From assembly GCF_006494535.1 (NCBI RefSeq), contig NZ_VHIQ01000002.1:248001-312000 (forward strand): DNA of 64,000 nt, read 5' to 3'. A program made the translations under genes and the position numbers. Below the pieces are notes generated by a model, which saw only the letters and a program-made list of their open reading frames with translations, was not told the DNA's origin and searched no databases. This DNA comes from Paucihalobacter ruber. Lineage in GTDB: Bacteria > Bacteroidota > Bacteroidia > Flavobacteriales > Flavobacteriaceae. Within the stretch, counting starts at the first letter, position 1; every line of letters starts with the position of its first letter. Below are positions 45,929 to 53,100 of the stretch, one piece after another.

Positions 45929-46726
45929 CTATCTCAAATGTTCTCCGCCATCAACGGTAATGATACTTCCATTAATCCACGCTGCTTCATCCTTAGACAA
46001 TAAATACACCACATTGGCAACATCTTCCGGCGTGGTAAGTTTATTGAACGGGTTTCGTTGTACGGCCATTTTTTCCAATGCTTCGCTACCGGGAATGGCT
46101 CTAAAAGAAGGTGTATTAGTAGTGCCGGCCTGAATACAATTGGCTTTTATGCCAAACGGTGCCAATTCTAATGCCATGCTTCTTGTGATGGCTTCTAAAC
46201 TGGTTTTTGCAGCAGAAACCGCTGCATAACCATGCCATGCCTTGATATTACCTTCACTTGTAAAGCTAATAATCCGAGCATCATTATGAAATAATTTGGA
46301 GTCCAAAACAGCCTTCGTCCAATCGTATAAACTAATGGCCATGGCATTGATGGTGAGCAAAAAATCGTCGGTTTTTAAAGTTGGGTTTTCGGTGTGGGTC
46401 ATGGGCTTTAAATTTCCTTTGGCAATACTATGGACCAAGGTTTTTACACTGCCGTTATTGGCCATTTTTGCTTTTAATTGATGAATTATCTCAACTCTAT
46501 TTTTGGGATTTAAGGCATCGGCATTAAAAGATAAAAAGTCAACACCTATCTTTTTAATAGATTCAAATTCTTTTTGAATAGCATGTTCCATATTTCTGGG
46601 TGCTCTGTAAAGCACGCAAATATTCATGCCGTGTTGTGCCAGTTTTTTCGCCGATGCTAAACCCAAACCACTGCCACCACCCAAAATGAGTGCCCAATAA
46701 TTTTTATGTTCAAATTCTTTTACCAT
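45929..46726 (-). CDS. SDR oxidoreductase with enoyl-ACP-reductase-type active site
   Basis: A 265-residue Rossmann-fold reductase. The nucleotide loop is LILGGGSGLGLASAKKL. The catalytic residues are S157, Y167 and K174, and the Y-x6-K spacing is that of FabI/FabL enoyl-ACP reductases, not the Y-x3-K of ketoreductases. The C-terminal end has NGSIITVDGGEHLR. I therefore favour enoyl reduction, while a ketoreductase role cannot be excluded because no other KR is in the operon. It overlaps the type III PKS by 7 bp. Confidence 0.8.
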   Translation of the reverse strand: MVKEFEHKNYWALILGGGSGLGLASAKKLAQHGMNICVLYRAPRNMEHAIQKEFESIKKIGVDFLSFNADALNPKNRVEIIHQLKAKMANNGSVKTLVHSIAKGNLKPMTHTENPTLKTDDFLLTINAMAISLYDWTKAVLDSKLFHNDARIISFTSEGNIKAWHGYAAVSAAKTSLEAITRSMALELAPFGIKANCIQAGTTNTPSFRAIPGSEALEKMAVQRNPFNKLTTPEDVANVVYLLSKDEAAWINGSIITVDGGEHLR

Positions 46727-47772
46727 TGTAATAAAATACGTTGCGCCGAAAAACCGGGGCCAAAACTTAGCATCAAGCCCAAGTCGCCTTCGGGTAGTTT
46801 TCTGTCTATAAATCGTTCTAAAACATAGAGTACAGTTGCACTGCTCATATTGCCGTATTCTTTTAAAACCGATTTGGTATCGTCTATGTTTTTTCCAATA
46901 GCGCCAAACAATTCTTCAACGGTTTGCACAATTTTTTTCCCGCCGGGATGAAAAATCAAATGATTTACGGCATTGATATCAATACCATTCCGCTCTAAAA
47001 ACGGATAAATGATGTCGGGAAAATGATTGGCAATCGTTTCGGGAACCGACTGGTCTAAGACCATTTGCAAACCTGAGTTGGTTAAATTAAATCCCATCAT
47101 ATGGGTGGCGTCGAAAAAATGATACATGGCCTGGTCTAAAATTTCAGGACCGGTTTCTTCAGGATAAGACGATAAAATGGCGGCAGCACAACCATCGCCA
47201 AATATGGCAGCACTTACAATATTTACCATAGAAAAATCGTCGTGCTGAAAGGTAGCCGTTGGCGATTCAACGGCAATAATCAGTGCCCGTTTGTTGGGTA
47301 TAGATTTTAAAAAATGATAGGCATAAATCATAGCCGAAACACCCGCCGCGCATCCCATTTCGGTAACAGGTAAACGCACAATGTCCTGATTCATCTTAAA
47401 GTGATTGATGAGATAGGCATCAAGCGACGGAATCATAATTCCTGTGCAGCTCACTGTAATTATAAAGTCAATTTCGGTGGGTTTTAATTGAGCTTTTTCT
47501 AGTGCCCGCGATGTAGCGGTTTGAGCCAAATTGGTGCATTCTTTTATGTAAATATTATTTTTTTCTTCGAAAGAGGTTTTTAAAAACACCTCATCTGCAT
47601 CCATAATGGCATAACGTTTGTCAACGGCGGCATTTTCAAATATTTTAAGAACCTTCCGCTTAAAACGCTCGTCCTGACCATCAAGCCATTGTTCTACATA
47701 AGGCAAGATATCTTTGGTATGTCTGGTATATTTTGGAAGCGCCTTGGCTACTGTTGTTATTTTTACTGCCAT
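46720..47772 (-). CDS. Type III polyketide synthase (chalcone/stilbene synthase family)
   Basis: A 350-residue homodimer-type condensing enzyme that extends a starter acyl group with malonyl-CoA and cyclises the product. The Cys-His-Asn triad is C141 (TEMGCAAGVSAM), H275 (LIFHPGGKKIV) and N308 (EYGNMSSATV). VSCTGIMIPSLDA and the C-terminal GPGFSAQRILL are family features. The enzyme works on a CoA or ACP starter; the adjoining ACP and fatty-acid-type genes suggest a long acyl starter, giving an alkylresorcinol or alkylpyrone. It lies 1 bp after the methyltransferase. Confidence 0.9.
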   Translation of the reverse strand: MAVKITTVAKALPKYTRHTKDILPYVEQWLDGQDERFKRKVLKIFENAAVDKRYAIMDADEVFLKTSFEEKNNIYIKECTNLAQTATSRALEKAQLKPTEIDFIITVSCTGIMIPSLDAYLINHFKMNQDIVRLPVTEMGCAAGVSAMIYAYHFLKSIPNKRALIIAVESPTATFQHDDFSMVNIVSAAIFGDGCAAAILSSYPEETGPEILDQAMYHFFDATHMMGFNLTNSGLQMVLDQSVPETIANHFPDIIYPFLERNGIDINAVNHLIFHPGGKKIVQTVEELFGAIGKNIDDTKSVLKEYGNMSSATVLYVLERFIDRKLPEGDLGLMLSFGPGFSAQRILLQW

Positions 47773-47773
47773 A

Positions 47774-48478
47774 TTATAATTTAATAATCCATTGGTAACG
47801 AAATGCCCATCGCCATTTAATTTGTGATTTTAATTGAAGCCGGTTTGAAAACCTCACCAGTTCATCTTTTTTAAAAGCTCTTTTTATCGAAGTAAGACCG
47901 TCTTCTTTCACCATTTTATTTGAGATGAAAAGCCCTAAACCTTGAAAGAGTAAATAGGCTAATTTACTTCTTTGTAAATCGTTAATCACAATTCCTATGG
48001 TAGTATTTTGCTGAAATATTTCAAGTAATTTAATGATTTCTTCGTCTTTAAAATGATGTAAAAACAATGTTGCTAACATAATGTCGCAATTCATGTTTTT
48101 AAATGCTTCCGAAAAAACATCTTCGCATAAAAATGAAATATTGGGGTGATTAATAGATAATTCATTTGCATAATTAACAGCATCTAAATTAGCATCAACC
48201 CCAAGTAATTCTAACCGATATCCGTTTTTTTTGGCCCATTTTGCAATTAATCTCAGCATATCTCCATGCCCACAACCAAGGTCAATAATGTGATATATCT
48301 GATCTTTCGGCTTGTCTATAAGCAGGTTTGCAACGCCATTTACTGTAATGCAATTACCTCCCAACCATTTATTAATGTTGCCTAACTTATTAAGCGTGTC
48401 TCTTAGTGTTTCGCCTTCAAGTTTGAAGTCGTCCATAAGTTCTATCTCATCACTTCTATATGTGGTATCTATAAGCAT
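47774..48478 (-). CDS. Class I SAM-dependent methyltransferase of the PKS operon
   Basis: A 234-residue methyltransferase with motif I IIDLGCGHGDML at about 64-75 and an acidic post-I loop (LELLGVDANLDAV). The motif LATLFLHHFKDEE follows. The C-terminal part is basic and may bind lipid or membrane. It overlaps the FAD reductase by 10 bp and precedes the type III PKS by 1 bp. The likely substrate is a hydroxyl or ring carbon of the polyketide product. Confidence 0.83.
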   Translation of the reverse strand: MLIDTTYRSDEIELMDDFKLEGETLRDTLNKLGNINKWLGGNCITVNGVANLLIDKPKDQIYHIIDLGCGHGDMLRLIAKWAKKNGYRLELLGVDANLDAVNYANELSINHPNISFLCEDVFSEAFKNMNCDIMLATLFLHHFKDEEIIKLLEIFQQNTTIGIVINDLQRSKLAYLLFQGLGLFISNKMVKEDGLTSIKRAFKKDELVRFSNRLQLKSQIKWRWAFRYQWIIKL

Positions 48479-49617
48479 TCAACAGCTGTCATTGGTTTAC
48501 CATGTGTGCGTTTAATAATTAACGGAAGTAGTATCGGAAAATAACTAATTAATCCTAACAACATTGGGGCTAACCATTCCTGACGGAATAAGTAAGCCAA
48601 TATATGACCTGTTTTAAGTCGTGCTTTAAATGCTGTATCCCACATTTTGGAATATTGCTTTTCCATTTCACTTCTACTGCTAATTTTTTTATGAAGATAA
48701 TCAATTATCACCAAAGAAGCCATTTGTGCGCTTCTTATTGCCATGGCCATGCCGTTACCGCATAAAGGATGAATCATTCCGGCTGTGTCACCACACATGA
48801 TCATGTGGTTTTCGATGGTCTTTTTAGTTTGAAACGAAATTTGACTGATAGTTAATGGCTGTTCAAAACACATCTCGGCATTTTGAAAAATATAGTTTAA
48901 AGACTTGTTTTTGAATACCACTTGTTGCTGAAAGGCATCTATGTCTTTATGTTTTTTAAAGCTTTTAAAATTGGTAATGTAACAGAGGTTAACACGGTCT
49001 TCTTCTACCATACTAACGCCGCAATAGCCCCCTTTAAAGTTATGTAAAGCAACCAAATCTTCTTTGAAAGCGATTTTTGCATGCGTTTTTACAGCTAGGT
49101 ATGGCGATTGTTGTTTGATGAAACTTCTGTTGAGCTTAACGTCTAAATTAGCGCGTTTACCAAAGGCACCAATGGTAATTGCACTTGAAAATTCCCCGTT
49201 ATTTTTTGTGGAAATAGTAAATTGATTGTTCAAAAAAATAACATTGGTTACTGAATCCTGAAGAATTTGCACCCCGTTTTGAAGAGCAAGTTTAGAGAGC
49301 TCGTAATCCATTTTGTATCGACTAATTCCAAAGCCACCCAAAGGTAATTTAGAGCTGATTTTTTTGTTGCTATTGGTAGTGAGTTCAAAATTATAAATGG
49401 CTTTTGCTCCAAAATCAAAAGGATTAAATCCTAAACTTTTGAGGTATGGTAATACTTCGGTGGAAATGTATTCGCCACAAACTTTGTGCTTGGGGTAACT
49501 ATTTTTTTCAATGAGTAAAACCTGGATATTAAACTTGCTTAAATGAATAGCGCTCACCAATCCGGCCAAGCCACCGCCAATGATAATTACAGGGTAGAAA
49601 TTTGGGGAATTATTCAT
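48469..49617 (-). CDS. FAD-dependent oxidoreductase, geranylgeranyl reductase/monooxygenase-like
   Basis: A p-hydroxybenzoate-hydroxylase-fold flavoprotein of 382 residues. The FAD loop is VIIIGGGLAGLVSAIHLS near the start, and a second FAD motif GDTAGMIHPLCGNGMAMAI occurs at about 270-290. The start is the ATG at 49617; a TTG at 49653 would lie inside the upstream gene. Such enzymes hydroxylate aromatic rings or reduce polyprenyl or acyl chains. In this setting ring hydroxylation of the polyketide is plausible, like SrsC in the Streptomyces srsABC type III PKS pathway; this is inference. Confidence 0.82.
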   Translation of the reverse strand: MNNSPNFYPVIIIGGGLAGLVSAIHLSKFNIQVLLIEKNSYPKHKVCGEYISTEVLPYLKSLGFNPFDFGAKAIYNFELTTNSNKKISSKLPLGGFGISRYKMDYELSKLALQNGVQILQDSVTNVIFLNNQFTISTKNNGEFSSAITIGAFGKRANLDVKLNRSFIKQQSPYLAVKTHAKIAFKEDLVALHNFKGGYCGVSMVEEDRVNLCYITNFKSFKKHKDIDAFQQQVVFKNKSLNYIFQNAEMCFEQPLTISQISFQTKKTIENHMIMCGDTAGMIHPLCGNGMAMAIRSAQMASLVIIDYLHKKISSRSEMEKQYSKMWDTAFKARLKTGHILAYLFRQEWLAPMLLGLISYFPILLPLIIKRTHGKPMTAVECL

Positions 49618-49621
49618 TGGT

Positions 49622-50737
49622 CTAAGGTAGTAAATTGGCCAATTCTTTCCCAACCAAACTTCCTATAGCTACGCCCATGCCACCTAATCTTACACCGCAA
49701 TAAATATTGTTGGAGTACTGTTTTACAATTGGGGATTTTTCTGAGCCAACTCCCATGATGCCACTCCAGCGGTGATCAATATCAAATGGTGTGTCAGGCA
49801 AAATAATTTCCTTTAAATAGTTTTCAAGCTGATTTTGAACTATTTCTGTTAGGCCAAATTCTGTTGTTTCTTCGGTTTTAAAGTCTAAATTTCTGCCGCC
49901 ACCAAACAAAATTCTATTGTTGATACTTCTAAAATAGTAGTAACCTTCGTCTAAATGAAAAGTACCTTTAATTTTTAAAGCATCTATAGGTTTGGTAATT
50001 AATACCTGAGCGCGTGCGGGTTTTACATTAACTTCCATTAATTTGGCGGCAAAACCGTTGGTTGAAACAAATACTTGACTAGTTTTAAATTCAAAGTGAT
50101 TGGTTTTAATGTTTACACCATTTAGGCTATCTTCAATATCTTCAACAGTAATATTATTTAAAATTTTGATCTCTTTTTTATAAGCTAGGTTTAATAAGGC
50201 TTCCATCATTTTTCCAGTGTCGATTTGACCTTCAAACGGATTGAAACTAAGTTGAGGAATCACCTTTTCAAAACCTTGATTATTATCTACCCACGAAAAC
50301 ACGTCAGCACCAAATATGGGTTTAAGCAACCTATTAATTTTGGAAGTATTGGCTTGACATTTCTCGAACAGTTCCTTTTGGCCGTTTAAAAACAACTCAT
50401 AACCTCCGTGTTTTTTATAATCAATAGCTTTATCTCCGAGGGTTTGTCTTAATAATTGTAAGCCTTCTATTCTGTTTTTCACAAGATTTGAAAGTTCTTG
50501 TTCTGAGTGATGATTAAGATCGGCTATCATCTCACTTAAACTTCCAAAGCATGCAAAACCGGCGTTCTTGGTACTGGCACCTTGTGGCAAGATGCCTTTT
50601 TCGAGAACTAAGACTTTAGCGGCAGGAAATCTCTCTTTAAGGTGAATGGCACAGTTTAATCCAACAATACCACTGCCAATAACAGTAAAATCGATGTTTT
50701 GAAGCCAAGATTTTATTTCCCAATAAGATAAATTCAT
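49622..50737 (-). CDS. DAO-family FAD-dependent oxidoreductase
   Basis: A 371-residue DadA/glycine-oxidase-type flavoprotein. The FAD loop is FTVIGSGIVGLNCAIHL at about 16-32 and the mid part has FGGGRNLDF and WSGIMGVG. It is first in the cluster, 4 bp before the second flavoprotein. Its ATG lies directly in the T tract of the terminator that ends the upstream protease gene, so it has no room for an ordinary promoter and leader. Membership in the PKS pathway rests on spacing only; amine or amino-acid oxidation is the general family activity. Confidence 0.78.
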   Translation of the reverse strand: MNLSYWEIKSWLQNIDFTVIGSGIVGLNCAIHLKERFPAAKVLVLEKGILPQGASTKNAGFACFGSLSEMIADLNHHSEQELSNLVKNRIEGLQLLRQTLGDKAIDYKKHGGYELFLNGQKELFEKCQANTSKINRLLKPIFGADVFSWVDNNQGFEKVIPQLSFNPFEGQIDTGKMMEALLNLAYKKEIKILNNITVEDIEDSLNGVNIKTNHFEFKTSQVFVSTNGFAAKLMEVNVKPARAQVLITKPIDALKIKGTFHLDEGYYYFRSINNRILFGGGRNLDFKTEETTEFGLTEIVQNQLENYLKEIILPDTPFDIDHRWSGIMGVGSEKSPIVKQYSNNIYCGVRLGGMGVAIGSLVGKELANLLP

Positions 50738-50766
50738 AAAAAAAGCTCCCGTTTTTTGGGAGCTTT
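50738..50766 (-). terminator. Terminator between protease and DAO oxidoreductase
   Basis: Nine-bp stem AAAGCTCCC/GGGAGCTTT (50742-50750 with 50758-50766), 7-nt loop, and on the minus strand a T run that ends at the next start codon (50737). Confidence 0.88.
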
Positions 50767-50783
50767 AATTTAAGTGATTTTGG

Positions 50784-53072
50784 TTAATCTACTATTATTT
50801 TTTTAGTTACTTTTTGATTGCCGTTGGTGATGCTCAATAAGTACATTCCAGACTGCGCATTGTCTAATGTGAGGGTTTCTTCAAATCTACCGTTGGATTG
50901 GTATGTTTTACTTAAAATGGCTCTGCCACGAATATCATAGACTTCCAATACGATTTTTTCATTTGATTTAGGCTCAAAACTAATATTAACTTTGTCAATT
51001 GTGGGATTTGGATATATTTTGAGATTAGAAAATTGATTCTCATTTACACTTAATTGTGCTTGTATTTCAAAATCTCGAGTATTAACATTATAAAATATAT
51101 TGCCAACTGCTTCCACCATAATTCTACAATTAGTTGCGTCTATTTGTGGTAACATAACAGTTTGAGAACCATCATTTGGAGTATTGGAAACTAGAACCGT
51201 ATCAAAACTTAGTCCGCCATTTGAAGATAATAGAATATTTACATTAGAAACATTAATTCCTGATCCAGCCGTACCTGCAACGTCCCATGTTACCGTTTGG
51301 GAAGTACCTCCTTCTAAAATTAACCCTGTTGTATTTTGAGAAGTCACCTTAAAAAATGCCGCGCCAGTATTAGTTGTAATAATCATGTTATCTACTGCTA
51401 TTTGTCCGCCTCTTAAGTCATTGTCTCTCACAGTAAGTCTATAATTAATCTGTCTACTGACTAATGTTAGTTTTTCCCAATTTGTTGAAGTTCCACCATT
51501 TTGTAATACATCTGATAATCTTGGTACAAATCTAGTGGGGCTATTTGAGCCTTCAAAAGATCGAACTAGCGGCCCTTCAGTTGCTGTTTCAGACGGCATT
51601 CCTGCAGCAGGACCGAGGTCGTATTGCTCCCAGGTGTAGGTGTGAGTGGCTGTACCATCCGGATCTGAAGATAATCCGTTTAGTTTATAAGGAGTGCCAA
51701 CTGGTATTGTATAATTTGCTCCTGCATTGGCAGATGGAACGCTATTACCTGATAAAGTTTGAACAGGGCAAGTACTACTATTTCCTGCAGATATATTCGC
51801 CCAAATAAGTTCTAAACTTCTTTGATGAAAATACGCATCACTCAGTGGCTGTATATTTTGACTTCCACAAATACCAGCGTAAGCCATTATGGTAGTTCCA
51901 CTTCCGGGTTCGTAGGCAGAATTAGCAGTTCTTTGTCCTACGCTTCCACAAAAGCCTTCATTACCATTAAATGTATGTGTTGAGCCAAACTGATGCCCCA
52001 TTTCGTGTGCCACAAAGTCTATGTCGAAAGGGTCTCCCACCGGCTGTGGCAAACCGGTTATCCCTCTAGCTTTTTGACCGTTCACACAAGGCACATTCAA
52101 AGATGCTAAACCTCCTCCTCCAGTACTAAGGGTGTGGCCTATGTCATAATTTGTATTGCCAATGTTGCTGTCAATTACCGCCTGACTCTGGTTTATTAGA
52201 ACACCAGCGTTGTTATTATCGAAAGGGTCGTTGGAAAGAAATATTATGATATCGTTATTGGGAATAATGGTCATTGTTAAAGATAGGTCTCTTTCGTAAA
52301 TTCCATTAACTCTAGTCATCGTAACATTCATTGCGGCTAAAACAGCAGCCTTTTTTTCAATATCGGTTGCTGCGCTCAATCCTGCTCGGTTTACGTGAAA
52401 AGCCGCATATTCTTCGGTACATGCCAAGGCAAGTCTGTATTCTCTAAGTCTCCCGTCGTTAGCATTTCTGGCTTGCTCAAGATTTACAATTTCTGATCTG
52501 TTAAATCCTTGTAATTCGTCTTCTACTTCACAAACATGAGGGTTGTCTAACTCACTCAAATTACGCTTGGCGTATACAATATAAATATCGCCATGCTTCG
52601 AATAAGGATCAATATATTGTGCCCCTGCATTTCCTCCTAATGTCATAGTGTGTAGTCCAAAATCTGAAATACTAAGTCGAACAAAAAGCGAAGGATGATC
52701 TACACCTTGTCCCACATAAGATTTTATTGATGGATACTTTAATTGTAACTCTTCATGCAGTACACTTGCTTCCATAACTTTAAAGTTATCAAACCCACCA
52801 CTGGAATTTGGCAAATTTATTACAATATTAGAATTTACATTACCACTCACACGTTGCGGAGCATTCTGTAAAACTTCTTTGATTGCTCTAACGTCTAACT
52901 GATAATAATAAGACTGATTGGGTATGGTCTTTCTGAACTCTCGCTCTGAAGATTCAACTTTCTCGGCACTTATAGGTTTCCAGTAATTATTACTCTTTTG
53001 AGCAATTACTGTTGATGTAAATATCAAAATAGCTAAAGTCAATTTCAATATTATTAAGTAATTATTTCTCAT
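50784..53072 (-). CDS. Secreted reprolysin-like zinc metalloprotease with T9SS sorting domain (copy B)
   Basis: A 762-residue exported protease. The signal peptide ends near residue 24 (TSTVIAQ). The metzincin zinc site is HEMGHQFGSTH in the catalytic domain, HExxHxxxxxH. Further domains follow (SGNSVPSANAGANYTIPVGT and a beta-sandwich region), and the last 75 residues form the T9SS type A sorting domain (IYPNPTIDKVNISF, then SGMYLLSITNGNQKVTKKI). It is thus secreted through the type IX system. It is a close paralogue of the gene 28 bp upstream, with the same domain order, and precedes the PKS operon. Confidence 0.93.
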   Translation of the reverse strand: MRNNYLIILKLTLAILIFTSTVIAQKSNNYWKPISAEKVESSEREFRKTIPNQSYYYQLDVRAIKEVLQNAPQRVSGNVNSNIVINLPNSSGGFDNFKVMEASVLHEELQLKYPSIKSYVGQGVDHPSLFVRLSISDFGLHTMTLGGNAGAQYIDPYSKHGDIYIVYAKRNLSELDNPHVCEVEDELQGFNRSEIVNLEQARNANDGRLREYRLALACTEEYAAFHVNRAGLSAATDIEKKAAVLAAMNVTMTRVNGIYERDLSLTMTIIPNNDIIIFLSNDPFDNNNAGVLINQSQAVIDSNIGNTNYDIGHTLSTGGGGLASLNVPCVNGQKARGITGLPQPVGDPFDIDFVAHEMGHQFGSTHTFNGNEGFCGSVGQRTANSAYEPGSGTTIMAYAGICGSQNIQPLSDAYFHQRSLELIWANISAGNSSTCPVQTLSGNSVPSANAGANYTIPVGTPYKLNGLSSDPDGTATHTYTWEQYDLGPAAGMPSETATEGPLVRSFEGSNSPTRFVPRLSDVLQNGGTSTNWEKLTLVSRQINYRLTVRDNDLRGGQIAVDNMIITTNTGAAFFKVTSQNTTGLILEGGTSQTVTWDVAGTAGSGINVSNVNILLSSNGGLSFDTVLVSNTPNDGSQTVMLPQIDATNCRIMVEAVGNIFYNVNTRDFEIQAQLSVNENQFSNLKIYPNPTIDKVNISFEPKSNEKIVLEVYDIRGRAILSKTYQSNGRFEETLTLDNAQSGMYLLSITNGNQKVTKKIIVD

Positions 53073-53100
53073 ATCGACTGTTTGTTTTTAGAGCATCTTA

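Noticed and set aside
41092-50737. Flexirubin or aryl-polyene cluster
   Set aside because: ACP, ketoacyl synthase, dehydratase and MMPL are shared with those clusters, but no ammonia-lyase, chain-length factor, acyltransferase, thioesterase or DarA/DarB-type gene is present, and a type III PKS is not a core part of them.
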